Source of the DNA: Lepidostoma basale
Lineage: Eukaryota > Arthropoda > Insecta > Trichoptera > Lepidostomatidae
Direction of reading: 5' to 3'
Length of the DNA: 64,000 nt
Assembly: GCA_022606425.2 (NCBI GenBank)
Contig: JAHDVF020000864.1
Coordinates: forward strand, 186,001 to 250,000
In this document: positions 43,086-54,089 of the stretch, piece by piece
Position numbering within the stretch: position 1 is the stretch's first letter
How the letters are laid out: each line of letters begins with the position of its first letter
Position numbers and translations under genes: made by a program
Notes under the pieces: model-generated
What the model saw: the letters and a program-made list of their open reading frames with translations, nothing else
Told to the model about the DNA's origin: nothing
Database searches by the model: none

Positions 43086-43792
43086 CATAAAGGCTCATCA
43101 AAATAATTCATTGTGGTTTTATTATATTCTCTCGTCTTAAAGACATTAAAATAATTTGATCATGTTTATATTACAATAATTGTCTCCAATTGTGCTTTTA
43201 CAAATCGTTCTATATTTACAATTTGTAAAAGCAACTGAAAAATTTCCGTTCTCAGCTTTAAAAAGGGATGAAAAATCGTTTTCTAAACTTGATATGAAAT
43301 ATTATTTCATAGCGGTTAAATGTCCTCGGAGTGTAGGGTTTCTGTGTGTCCCATTTCATTCCTACTGGCGCTCCCCCGCTTACTTAAATCTTCCGTAATG
43401 GGTTCTTTTTTTCATCCACTTAAGGAAAATACAAGTTTTCCTGCTGAACGTAGTTGCCTACTTATAAATTTTTATTATCTTGACAATGCGGAAGTACTTA
43501 CTGTTTAAAAATGGTTTCTATGATAAATGAATTCGTTTTTTTATCGTTATACGGGGTAGGATAATTCCTTTGCAATGTTTCGGGCATGAAAATATAAGAG
43601 ATTAGGGGACTTTTAAAAAAGTTATTTGTACAAATGAAGCTTTAACTCTCTGATTCGCGATGAAACTTCTATAAGTGCTCTTTAATATTTTCTACAAAAT
43701 ATTGCAGATTGCATTTTCCTGAGACTTATTTTTTTATGTGAAATTTTTCAACTGAAATGGATCAAATAATGTAGATATAAGATGCAATACAA
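43086..43792. other. AT-rich non-coding stretch
   Basis: Overlapping frames 43180-43398 and 43320-43508 lack recognised domains. Confidence 0.4.
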
Positions 43793-44073
43793 AAAATAAC
43801 GTTGTACACAAAATTATGAAAGGATCATTAAGACGGTTTAAACACGTGCTATGAATGAAAGATAGAACATTAGTGAAGAAAGTAAACGTTAATGATGTGT
43901 ATGAAACGTGATATCGAAAAAGCCCGACATGAACGTGATACTATCAAATCAATAAATTATTTAATTGACGGACAAATAAGAAAACGAAAAAATAGTCGGA
44001 TGTGTGGGACATGATATAGGACAGTCCGTTTTTTCCTTCTACCCTTTCGATGAAACAACTTGATGGTTAGTAA
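43793..44073 (+). mobile_element. SEAW LINE C-terminal half, degraded
   Basis: AAAATTATGAAAGGATCATTA, AGACGGTTTAAACACGTGCT, GTGAAGAAAGTAAACGTTAA, CAATAAATTATTTAATTGAC, CCCTTTCGATGAAACAACTT and GATGGTTAGTAAG follow the intact order. Multiple stops. It ends 18 bp before an inverted copy. Confidence 0.75.
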
Positions 44074-44090
44074 GTTTATAAGTATAGAGT

Positions 44091-44240
44091 ATAACTAACT
44101 AACCATCATGCTGTCTTTCCGGGGAGGTAGGCAGAAATAATGGACCTCCACACTATTCTTTCCTGATATACTTCTCTCGATTCCTCATACATCGTGTCAT
44201 GCACGCACGCCGATTTCTTCGACGTCCGCACGTAATCGGT
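44091..44240 (-). mobile_element. SEAW LINE C-terminal fragment, tail-to-tail with the previous copy
   Basis: CTAACTAACCATCATGCTGT, GAGGTAGGCAGAAATAATGG, TCCTGATATACTTCTCTCGA, ATCGTGTCATGCACGCACGC, ending in a degraded GTCCGCACGTAATCGGTAT (the ILNVGH region). The TTAG tail of the copy to the left faces the CTAA start of this one. Confidence 0.8.
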
Positions 44241-44974
44241 ATATATAGTTTTTATTATTAATTACAGCTGAATTATATGGTTAATATGAATCCATCTTTT
44301 AACGAAATACATTTTAGTTGGATGAGAATGCAATATGCTTTTCTTAAGCTTTCACGACGGTTATATGAAAGCACATATCATTTATTGTGTATACAAATTC
44401 CAGCAATATGACTCGCGTTTTACCCGTACCAATGTTTGAATTTGGAATGCAAACTCTCTGACGTGTTGACATCAGACAGATAATAATATTAATTCAACAA
44501 TAGCAGTCTCCGAGTGCTCGTCTTAAGATTTGTCGTACAGGCTGAAGCTGGATGCTAAATTCAGCACGGCTAATCAATTCGGGAGCTCGTTATCAGTCAT
44601 AGCACACTTGTAAGCGTTTGGCAAAGTTCATCTTGGAGCTCTGTAACAAATTTGCATGCATCAGCGCCAGCATGGAGTAACGCAGCTAATAATTCATCTG
44701 CGCTGCTGTTGGCGCAGCGGATTAATTAAAACCACTTGACCTGATAAGGGCAGACGTCTTATGCAGCATCGTCTGGTTTGGTTATCTCGTGGAATTAGAA
44801 CCAGCGGGAGGTATGCGCGCGAAGAATTCTATTGTAGCTGAATAATTTACATACATACACGTAATAATCTCGAGGTACTATTATAACTTACTGCATAATA
44901 ATTCTACAAATATGTTACGTATTATATATACAGGGTAGATCACTGAGTTATTTAATATTCATTTGAAGATTTAA
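44241..44974. other. GC-richer, repeat-poor patch; possible conserved regulatory DNA
   Basis: 44455-44830 lacks local repeats and has TTAATTAAAACCAC, GATTAATTAAA, a TGACATCA-like word and several CAGCGCCAGC-type segments. No frame of interest. This is the most convincing regulatory-looking stretch in the window, judged by eye only. Confidence 0.3.
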
Positions 44975-45075
44975 GCCTTTAATACGAATAAAAACGTCTG
45001 TTTTCAAGAAGTTTTATTATATATTTTGTGAATGAAATCTTCCTCCTGTCTGACACATTATCAAATGTCATTCAT
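44975..45075 (+). repeat. Family H repeat, one arm
   Basis: TTTAATACGAATAAAAACGT, CTGTTTTCAAGAAGTTTTAT, TATTTTGTGAATGAAATCTT, then CACATTATCAAATGTCATTC. Confidence 0.6.
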
Positions 45076-46426
45076 TTTAAGGATGATGGAATGATTTCCA
45101 TGGCAGATTGTGTTGTCGAATGTGGAAGACCTTCATACCACGAGCTCAACTTCTTCGAAAATGTGTTCTTCCATTAAAAATTCACACTCGTTCATTTTAA
45201 TAGAATCAAAATAAGCGGCCTGTAGATTTTTGGAATTAATTGGTTTTTTTATTTGCAATCGAACAAGTAATGAACTTGCGGCTTAATGATTATATTTGTG
45301 TTTTTTTAGAGTGAAGTGATAATGAAGATATTTGTGAATTAAAAAACTGTTTTTAAAGTTTGTATTGTTCTTCTGTTTAGGTATTACCTTAAAAACACTT
45401 CAAGATTAATAAACTTTAAGAAACACTGTTATAATTCTTTAAAAGATCATGTTTAAAGATTTTTGTGAGCATATTTAAAAAATCACTGTGTCGCAAAGTA
45501 CCTATCTCCGTCGTATGGCAAAATAAAATATAGAAATGTTTTGAAATTACGTCGTAATACAATTTTCTGTGGCAGAGCTAAAAAATGAATTATTATAGTT
45601 AACCTGTGAAAAACGATGTATAAAACACAAATAAATTCTTACAATTTCGTTTGAAGTTTATTTTGGAGTTGATACATTTTGTGTGTACACTTTTATTGTG
45701 ATTGAAAGGAATATGTCGTGACTATTGCCGGACCTATTTTCCGTTTCGTTGTGTGTGTTTAATAAGTACAAATACTGTTTTACTTTAGTAAAATAATCAA
45801 ATGTTTATTCGGTCTGTAAGTCCACCCTTATTATGTCAAGCTTATACACGAAAGCATAAAAGATCGTTGTACGCGATTTTTTTGTTGGAGAATTTTTTTT
45901 ACAAAACGTTAATCGTTTTCGTGTAGCGAACGTTGTGTGCTAGTTCTCCCGACCGAGATGTAAAATTATAAAGGTAAACGAACGTTAATTTGTTTAACGA
46001 AATTTGTTTAGCAGAATCGATATTCGAATTTTAATAACAAGCTTTTTATAAACTACCAACTCTCAAATTAAGTTGAATAATATAATATTTAAGTGAACAA
46101 TGTTTATTAATTTGTAAATAACACTTTCATAAAAAATAAATATTAAATTAACAAGTTTCATGTTTCGGATACAGATACCTTCAATCTGTGTAGTAATTAT
46201 TGTTACAAAACGAATGTTTAAACAAAAATGTTTATGAATGTGGTCAGTTTTGACAGATGTTAATAAATACCAAATATACAATGCTCAATGAATCCGCAAC
46301 ACAAAGTTATGGTCGAATATAGAAGGAATAATAATACTTTAGCATTTGAATTTTTCTTTGTTTATTTGTATTCAAACTTTTTGGGACATTCATGTGTATA
46401 GTATCAATTTTTTAATATTGCGATCT
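45076..46426. other. AT-rich non-coding stretch
   Basis: No gene or recognised repeat. Confidence 0.45.
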
Positions 46427-46520
46427 TACTAACTAGCTAACCATCACGCGGTCTCTCCGAAGGGGTAAGCAGAATGGACTGCCACACTTTAACCGAGCGG
46501 CACTCCATCCTTCTCTTTTC
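46427..46520 (-). mobile_element. SEAW LINE C-terminal fragment
   Basis: TACTAACTAGCTAACCATCA, CGCGGTCTCTCCGAAGGGGT, GAATGGACTGCCACACTTT: only the final ~20 codons and the tail. Confidence 0.7.
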
Positions 46521-46707
46521 GCGAGACTTTTAAATAACTAATATTTTGATGCGAAAATAATTTATCTTCTAAAATCTTCGATCGGCTTGTAATCAAATAT
46601 ACCAACATCCAGTATGTTAACATATACATTGAATATTTTTCTGCAAGAATGACGCTTTTTATTATTATTATGTATTCATGAGTAAAGAATGTTATTTTAA
46701 TAGTTTG

Positions 46708-46832
46708 AACTAACTAACTACCCATCACGCCGTTTCCCCGGTAGGGTTTACAGAGAGGAGGGACCGCCACACTGTTCTATCCTGACAACTCTCGCGATTC
46801 TTCTACATTTACACATCGTGACATGCACGCTT
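46708..46832 (-). mobile_element. SEAW LINE C-terminal fragment
   Basis: GAACTAACTAACTACCCATC, ACGCCGTTTCCCCGGTAGGG, GGACCGCCACACTGTTCTAT, TTCTACATTTACACATCGTG, ACATGCACGCT. Minus strand, last ~35 codons, no frame. Confidence 0.75.
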
Positions 46833-47975
46833 AAGTTAAATGTGAAAATAATATTTTAATATCTTTGGTTGGCATCTAATCATATCTACCTAAAATTACA
46901 TTATGCTTACATATACATTAAATATTTCTGTATGTAATGTTAAATTTAACGTTCAAATGGTTAAGGTGAGTGAATGGGTGTTTTATAAGCACGAATGCTA
47001 AATCTGAAAAAAATGTAGAATACTTTTGCTCGTATAAATATAGAAAGCTATTATAAAAATCAAATTATTACGCATATCGTATTAAATTTTATCAATCGTA
47101 TTAAACAAATATTAATGATAAAATTATAACCCAGTTTATAACCATAATTTTATCAATTGTTCAATTGCATACTCGTTGTTATGAAAATATACACTTCTCT
47201 AGAAAAATACCCTTCATAATCGGATGTGAAATATTTTCACACATCACTTAATACTTATTCTGACAATCAAAGTTTCATGAATTCATCCCATTCCCGCGCT
47301 TATTATTTGGCATATGAGAAGCAGTTTGCATGTCGGATGTTAGTAATCCTTGTTCTGCTTACGCAGCTTCCTGCCCATGATCTGCCAATTACTTTGATTT
47401 ATAAATCGCTCTCGCTTTGTAAGTGCTCCGGCTTGATGGACTCCCGGGCCCGTCACCCCAGCCCCGAATAGTCTTAGCTGCGCGGCGGATTGATGTATTG
47501 ATTTGGCGTCAAAGGGTACGCCGTTTTCCTTTCTAGCTACAGATGGATCAAACAATGGAACTAGTTTCCACTTTGTCACGAAACGGTGCTGTTCAAATAA
47601 AACAATATTGCCGATGTAAACAGTGAATTTGGTTCTGACATTAAATTTATACCGTACAATCCAATTGACAGCTGGCTAATTAAAATTATTGCATACATTG
47701 GATTTATATGCGCCGCGGTTAATACATATTTATACCTAGCTGTTTTTGCTTTGGAAAGCTTATTGTTGTTCTTGATTTTCAAATATACAATTTAAAACAA
47801 TGCTATTTTAAATAACAATATAATTCATATGATTTTTAGGATATTGGGAATATCCTTTTAACTTTCACGTCGTATTTTTTGGCCGATATTTCGACCGAGG
47901 TTCCAATAAAAACCAATTGCTACCAATCGTGAAAACCTACGCAAATACATGTATACTTCATATTCCTAAAGCAGA
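46833..47975. other. Non-coding stretch with a GC-richer patch
   Basis: 47270-47575 is less AT-rich and repeat-free, with TGATTTATAAATCGC and ATTTGGCGTCAAAGGG. Frames at 47226-47471 (plus) and 47340-47579 (minus) overlap and lack domains. Possibly regulatory; weak. Confidence 0.3.
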
Positions 47976-48223
47976 TAACAAGATACTTAGGAAATTGAAA
48001 ACAACTTTGTTTTATCCACTATTTATTAAAAAAATATTAAAAAACACGACATGTTTCGGAGGATACCTTCATCATCAGGTGTAAAACTATAATATAATAA
48101 AAATATAATATTCATATTTTTACACCTAAGAGGTGGAGGTATCCTCCGAAAAATGTCATGTTTTTTCATATTTTTTAAATAAATAGTGAATTAAACAAAG
48201 TTATATTCAATTTCCTAAGTATA
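47976..48223. repeat. Family D fold-back, two arms
   Basis: The left arm AGGAAATTGAAAACAACTTT, TATTAAAAAACACGACATGT, TTCGGAGGATACCTTCATCA, TCAGGTGTAAAA is mirrored by TTTACACCTAAGAGGTGGAG, GTATCCTCCGAAAAATGTCA, TATTCAATTTCCTAAGTA. The minus-strand module at 48048-48078 has CTGATGA, GAAGGTATCCTCC, GAAAC and ATGTC. The right arm is damaged (GAAAA). Confidence 0.7.
48048..48078 (-). ncRNA. Hammerhead-like module, family D
   Basis: CTGATGA, a weak AGG/CCT hairpin, GAAAC, palindrome ACATGT and C. Core blocks are present but stem II is short and offset, so the assignment is weaker than for families A and B. Confidence 0.35.
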
Positions 48224-48640
48224 TTACTATGGAATTCTACAGTGTTAATGCCTTAGCTTTCAATAAGCACAAAACAATGTTTAAATATTGAAAGGTTTAA
48301 TATAAAATATTAATATTGTTTTTTTTTACAAGTTTATTGTAAATAACTAAAACAGTTAATCTGTCTGAAGATAGCAGTGAGTTGCTGAAACCGTTCGAAA
48401 TTACAAGAACAAGTGCAATGGAATTAAATATATATTATAATGATTTTTCATTTGGTATCATGGTAACATGGTACAAATACAAAAAATGAATAAGGTTTTC
48501 GCTAACTAAACTAACTTTCAAACTAATTTCTTTTGATTTTTATTGTGTTTGAAATGAATTTCTTTTAATTTCTTAAAAACACATTCAACTAAGGTATTCT
48601 TCTTTTAGTTCCTAGTTTCCGTAACCAGTCGTAACTATAT
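48224..48640. other. AT-rich stretch with an isolated hammerhead-like motif
   Basis: 48365-48396 reads CTGAAGA, extra T, stem AGCA/TGCT, GAAAC, CGTTC. It resembles the other modules but has no recognisable flanking element. No gene. Confidence 0.4.
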
Positions 48641-49003
48641 AAAAAAACTAACTTACTAACTAACTAATCATCAGGCCATTTCCCCGGAGGGGTAGACAAA
48701 GAAGATGGATCGCCTCAATTCTCTGTCCTGGTAAACCTCTCGGGCTTCCTCTACATTCATTCGTCGTACCATGCACGCACGTCGATTATTCCGACTTCGA
48801 ATGTGACCACCTTTTAGTAATTTATTAATTTGGTCATTACTGCAAATAGAAATGTATCCACATAAGCAAAGATGGCAGTACACAATGGAGTTCTAGTGCC
48901 AACTCTCATGTATGGAAGTGAAGCTTGGAGCTGGCAAAAGAAGGATGAAAGTAGGATAAACGCCGTAGAAACGAGATCACTAAAAAGAATGTGCGGGAAA
49001 ACT
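48641..49003 (-). mobile_element. SEAW LINE with inverted 5' part (twin-priming structure)
   Basis: 48641-48837 is the LINE 3' end on the minus strand: CTAACTAACTAATCATCAGG, then the C-terminus up to LLKGGHIRSRNNRRACM and the DQINKLL region. From 48838 the sequence switches to the plus strand and reads the upstream region ITANRNVSTXAK, MAVHNGVLVPTLMYGSEAW, SWQKKDESRINAVE, RSLKRMCGKT. The middle (YDRI..KTWHD) is missing at the junction. Similar flanks, AACTATATAAAAAAAC before the tail and AACTATAAAAAAAG after the inverted part, may be the target-site duplication. This is the classic layout of a twin-primed insertion. Confidence 0.85.
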
Positions 49004-49399
49004 ATAAAAAAAGAAGTCAAATAAATCCTAATATTTTTAGTCAAGCAATTATTAATCTATTTTGTGAACTATATGATTCATTTTATGGAATTTTTCCATC
49101 AGTTATTGGGTCCTCTTTAAACCCCTATTAGCTTTTCACCGCAGTACTTTATGGGATATATGCAATTGATGAATATTTATTGCTGGCTGGTTTTCGATAA
49201 CGATTTCACTTCCTCTGGGAAAACTATTTTCGCCGTATTGACTCGGAAAAAGCTATAATTGAATGGTTTCCTCTTGAAAAATATTCGGTTGAGTTAATTT
49301 ATTGGTTTAAATATGAAATTCAAATAATATTTCTATTATAAATTCATTTGATTGTCATTGTGATTACGTTCATATTTTTGAACTTTATTAAATTATTTC
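49004..49399. other. AT-rich non-coding stretch
   Basis: Nothing recognised. Confidence 0.45.
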
Positions 49400-49672
49400 T
49401 CTTTTTCTTTTTTATATACTTCGTATATACAACACTTTTATTAAAAAAATAAAATTACATAGACATGTTTCGAACCAAGAGTCCTTCTTCAGTAAAGATA
49501 ATTTTTTTTTAATATTTTAAAATTGTTTACATGATCTGACAGATGTTATAAAGAAACATATCAATGTAAAAAAAAAATTTAATAAAAGTGTTGTATATTC
49601 AAAGTATATAAATAAGAAAAAGATAAATAAACCATCATAACAACACAAAATATGGTGTATATAGAAGAAAGT
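49400..49672. repeat. Family B fold-back, right arm damaged
   Basis: The left arm is TTTTTTATATACTTCGTATA, CAACACTTTTATTAAAAAAA, the minus module at 49462-49492, and TTTACATGATCTGACAGATG. The right arm is AAAAGTGTTGTATATTCAAA, GTATATAAATAAGAAAAAGA and CCATCATAACAACACAAAAT, without the module. Confidence 0.7.
49462..49492 (-). ncRNA. Hammerhead-like module, family B
   Basis: CTGAAGA, extra A, stem GGAC/GTTC (one G-U pair, loop TCTTG), GAAAC, ACATGT and C. Core intact. Confidence 0.45.
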
Positions 49673-50247
49673 TTATTATATTCATTATTTTTATAAAAAT
49701 ATAATATATTTATATTTATTCTTTAAATACTGAATCATTTCACCTTATTTATAACGCTTCTTAAAAGCTTTCAATCAACATTTTATAAATATAAATAAAT
49801 TTAAATTTGTTCTGCAATTTATGGCGCCTAAACGCAGTCTAGATGGCGAGTACGTATTCTCTAACGGGCCCGTTTAATCCCTTTTAAGACATCCAGACCA
49901 TTAAACGTGCATATCTTTCTGGACCGAACGTGCCCAGACTCCTAAGAGACCATGCTAGGAGTAACCGCGGTGTTCTGCACCAAATGTACATGTTCTAAGT
50001 ACACTTCCGAGATGCATTGCTACACTCTAAGGGTATGTACCACGGAGATATTTCTATACATTTATTTATAATATCATATCATTATTTTGAAACATTCACA
50101 TCTTTGGATACCGACATATACAAGTACGAAGATATACACAATAATCTAAGAAACTCAACGCCGTTGTATAATGAAGTTTGATGTTAGCTAGATACCCCTG
50201 TGAACCCCATTTATCTTCTATATTTAATTGAAGGCAAAAGTATTTTT
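49673..50247. other. Non-coding stretch, no gene seen
   Basis: 49820-50050 is moderately GC-rich with no recognised element. Confidence 0.4.
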
Positions 50248-50350
50248 TTTTATTCGAATAAAAACGTCTGTATTCAAGGCGTTTTAAATAATTTTTTGAG
50301 CATGACATATTTCTCTTTCCTAAAGTATTATCAACATCATAATATATTTA
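50248..50350 (+). repeat. Family H repeat, one arm
   Basis: TATTCGAATAAAAACGTCTG, TATTCAAGGCGTTTTAAATA, GAGCATGACATATTTCTCTT and TCCTAAAGTATTATCA. Second arm missing. Confidence 0.6.
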
Positions 50351-52420
50351 TGCCAAAACTCGGATGTCGCCGAGAAAGAGTACGACAATATTTTGAATAC
50401 AAAAGACCGAGAGTTGAATACTTCGATTCTCTCCGAAAGTAATTTAATATTCACACGATGCGTATACCCGAGATCGATTCTGGATTATTTTTATTTTGAG
50501 GTTTACATCGATTTTACATTATATATTATATAATAATACACAAACGCTTTAGATTATTTTAAGTAAATAGAATTGCTTAAATTTTACAATGGAATGTTTA
50601 TATTGTGAAAGCTCTTAATGAACTTGTAATAAACGTTTACGTTTTACGTTATATCAATAATTGCTCCAATCCAATAACAGTAATATGCAAATTCGTTAGC
50701 GTGCTTTTCGACCATAAATATGACGCGAACGTTATAAATTGTATTCTGGATTCAAGTCAGTCTCCAGCCATCACCGAAATTTCCCTGCAACATCGTTTCT
50801 TTCGCTTTTGTTTCGATTTGTATGATAAATAAATTTCACAGAAAACGTTTCCAGAGAGACATAGAAGCTATTTCGTATTTTCGTCTTATCTCTGAGAAGA
50901 ATAAAGTTGGAGATATTACCAACTGCGAGCATTCGCCATATTCTTCCCCTTTGCAAATAAAGGATAGGTATTATGTACGTAAGTTTATTAAGACCTTAGG
51001 AATGTGTTTGTTTTACTAGAAGAAAATTTATTTGGATAGAAAACTTTGGCTACATTTACATATAAGTTTTGATAGATACTTAACCTCTAGCGACTAAACA
51101 CATTTTTTACGAATTATATTAATATTCTGTGACCACGACCTCTTCGCTTAATATTGCTTCTGTATGACTCTTTTATAATATTATATTATACATAAATTTT
51201 ATTTACCACAAGTATATCCAATAGTCACAAATAATTAATGGTCACAAAGGGTATGGTAAGGTATTTTGGCAGTATAGGTAATTTGGCAGTACTTTCTGAA
51301 ACACAATCGTACTGAATAACCTATCGCTATGATAGCTTCGGAAACTCACTAATAGATGACAAAATATCTTGAATTAGACGAATAAACTTCAAAACACAGT
51401 TATAATATGCGCTTCCGCTGACACAAAACATTGATGTGCGAGTCATGTTAAAACATATACTGCCAAACTACCCTACCTTACCCAATAATCTTTTAACCAA
51501 AAATTCTTCACTGTTCAACCCCCGCATTTAGAATATAGAGATTTTTTACTAAATTATACTGCGATTTCAATCATTTAATTTACAAATTATAATGTCTTTG
51601 TCACTGTCCAAGGTTTAAGGTATATTGATGTGATAAAAATGCGTTAAAGTGTTGATTTGAAAAAGACTACCCTGTCTTAAAAACAACCGATCACAAACTG
51701 GTACTGGAGCAAAACCATAATCGAAATAACTAAGGAATTAATTTAAATTGCAGAGCTTGTGTGTATTTTTTTTTTATAAATATCAACAGTATCGTCGAAA
51801 GAAAATTGCTTTATTTAATCTTTAGGTCGATCTATCTTTCGCTGTAGTGCGGTAATAATTTATTAAACCAAATAATATAACTAAAATATGGCGTCATGTT
51901 TTCTCTGACTGCTACACATATTATAAAGTAACATGACATTAAGATATTTTAGTTTACTTAAAAATATTGATCACTCGTCCAGTTCTCGGATATCAAGAGG
52001 TTAAGTAAATAACTTTTAAATTCGGCTGTAGGTTAACTAGCGCTGTTTAAATTCTTAACGTACTTCGCCGTAAACACCACTTTATGAAGAATTTACACGG
52101 AGGGGCTTCGAATGAAAATTTATCAATCGGTTTTCGTATTTTTTTACAGAAGCACTCCCCATTTAAACTTAGCAGTTTAATTATTCATTTGCTCGTTAGG
52201 AAGACATACAATGTCGTACAAAGTTTCATTTAATCTCGTTTGTGCTGTTTTCCTTCGTACGTATAATGTTTTCTGTACCGTACTCTTCAATGATGTTTAT
52301 TTCTTTCCATTCGAATACAGTGCAATTCGATTGTCTACAATAGCATCAAATTATACTAGGTTTTTAAGGAAAGATAACCATTATAAATATTTTTTAATTT
52401 CGTCAATCTTCGTATAATTT
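50351..52420. other. Long non-coding stretch, no gene seen
   Basis: Short frames at 50605-50832, 50771-50956, 50822-51019 and 52211-52417 have no recognised domain. At 51250-51480 the phrase GGTAAGGTATTTTGGCAGTA and its near-inverse (TACTGCCAAACTACCCTACC) form a loose 230-bp inverted pair. Confidence 0.4.
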
Positions 52421-52645
52421 GACTAACTAACCATAACGCCATCTTCCCGAAGGGATAAACAGAAATAATGGACCGCCACACTGTTATTTCCTGACATACT
52501 TCTCTCGATTCCTCAACATTCATACATTGTGTTGCACGCATATCGATTTCTCCGACTCCGCACGTGGCTAACATTAAATATTTGATTGATTTGATCGTGC
52601 CTCATTATCCTCGGCCTTCCTCTATATCTCTTCCCGTAAACATCG
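52421..52645 (-). mobile_element. SEAW LINE C-terminal fragment (ILNVGH subfamily)
   Basis: CTAACTAACCATAACGCCAT, GGACCGCCACACTGTTATTT, TTCCTCAACATTCATACATT, CACGTGGCTAACATTAAATA, TTGATTGATTTGATCGTGCC and TCGGCCTTCCTC keep the minus-strand order. It reaches the VNG.RNRGRPRK region and stops where the inverted plus fragment starts. Confidence 0.8.
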
Positions 52646-52785
52646 AGTCGGAGAAAACGACATACGTGCGTGGCACGATGTATGAATTTTGAATCGTGAG
52701 AAGTTTATCAGGAAAGAACAGCGTAGCGCTCCATTTTTTTGTCTACCTTTTCGGGAGATGGCGTGTTGGTTAGTTAGTTATCTAT
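52646..52785 (+). mobile_element. SEAW LINE C-terminal fragment, head-to-head with the previous copy
   Basis: Begins at GTCGGAGAAAACGACATACG (RSRRNRR), runs GCACGATGTATGAATTTTGA, CAGGAAAGAACAGCGTAGCG, TACCTTTTCGGGAGATGGCG, and ends TTGGTTAGTTAGTTA. Both members of the pair carry their own 3' tail, so this is not a twin-priming product. Confidence 0.8.
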
Positions 52786-52884
52786 TATAAAAACTATTAA
52801 ATAAAAATAAATAAATAATTGACATTACAGTTTTCTCCTAAACAAAACTAAACTAGGGATAATCAAAAAAAATTACTGAAATCT

Positions 52885-53108
52885 CTTGATGGAAGTTCAT
52901 TTTAAATAATAATGAAATAAAACGATGTTTTTTGTCTACTTCCACTTTTGTCTTTATTTCGACAGCGACCGGTTTCGCCAGGCTCGCTGGCATCGACAGA
53001 CTGATGGTTTGCATCGACACTCGATGCCAGCGAGCCTGGCGAAACCGGTCACTGTCGAAATAAAGACAAAAGTGGAAGAAGTTAAAAATCATCGTTTTAT
53101 AATTATTA
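52885..53108. repeat. Family F fold-back, near-perfect palindrome
   Basis: The left arm (52885 to about 52995) and right arm (about 53020-53108) mirror each other: CTTCCACTTTTGTCTTTATT, TCGACAGCGACCGGTTTCGC, CAGGCTCGCTGGCATCGA and their inverses. The arm tips hold the GAAAC plus ACCGGT palindrome of a hammerhead-like module with hairpin GCCAG/CTGGC, but the CTGANGA block is altered (CTCGATG). Both strands therefore show similar open frames, which are artefacts of the palindrome. Confidence 0.75.
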
Positions 53109-53119
53109 TTTAAACTAAA

Positions 53120-53424
53120 ACTAAACTAACTAACTAACCATCACGCCGTCTTCCCCGAAGGGGTAGGCAGAAAGAATGGACTGCCACACTTTTCTTTCCT
53201 GACATATTTCTCTCGCTTCCTCAACATTCATACATCGTGTCATGCACGCGCGTCGATTTCTCTGACTCCTCACATGGCCGACATTCAATATTTGATTTAT
53301 TTGATCGTGCCACGTTTTCCTCGGTCTTCCTCTATTTCTGGTTCCATTTACATCATTCACATATAATTTTTTTACCATTCTTTCTTCAATCATTCTTTCC
53401 ATATGTCCAAACCATAAACTAGGG
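53120..53424 (-). mobile_element. SEAW LINE 3' end (ILNVGH subfamily), well preserved
   Basis: Minus-strand frame: WFGHMERMIEERMVKKLYVN, DVNGTRNRGRPRKTWHDQ, ILNVGHVRSQRNRRACM, NVEEAREICQERKVWQS, AYPFGEDGVMVS. Near the end a 1-base insertion shifts GETA* to GEDGV. The CTAAC tail has three units at about 53126-53140. Coding homology ends at 53422 (CCAAACCAT). Confidence 0.85.
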
Positions 53425-54089
53425 ATGATAAAACCCCCTTTAAATTTCAATAGGCAAATACGTCCTCTGGAAACGTGGTGATGCACGTCAAAGGAAATCC
53501 AAATTCAAACCATCTAATCAATTATGATTAAATCCGTTTGTATTCAGGGTATTCAGCGCAAAGAATTTTACCCGCCATTTGAACAAAAATTTTGCCGGTT
53601 CCACTGCGAAAGGATTCATACAGTACTGAGGGTTTGTTTAATAACCGAAATATATTACCACAACCCTTGTCGGTCTATTCGACTTCCCTCTCCTACTCGT
53701 CCCAAGTCGACAACTATTAAGATTAAAATCTGTCACTCTCCGTGTTACGGAACTCGTTAAACTTGTTAATTAATTCGCCATTTGGATGAATAACAGCGGC
53801 GGCTGGACTCGGGAGGCGTGAAGTCCCCGTCTTGACAATGGTATTTTTTGGTCTATTGAATATTCATTAGCAGCTAAATCAAAACATCAGGATCGCATCT
53901 TCACTTAAACTTTTCATATTTTACTAAATTTTTATTTTTCTCTTCATGCCAATAAAATAAATTTGATGGTTTTAACCAAAATGTTGGTAACTTGGGACTG
54001 GTGTTGACGATGACTGATTATGATGGTAACCAAAATTTTGTGTAAAACAAAACCAAAAAACCAATTTTGACAACACTGAACTGTGTCTT
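53425..54089. other. Non-coding stretch, no gene seen
   Basis: A plus frame at 53524-53760 (78 codons) has no recognised domain. 53770-53860 is GC-richer. Confidence 0.4.

Noticed and set aside
52853..53113. Two similar proteins on opposite strands (79 and 62 codons)
   Set aside because: They arise because the DNA is a palindrome (family F). No domain or start context supports a gene.
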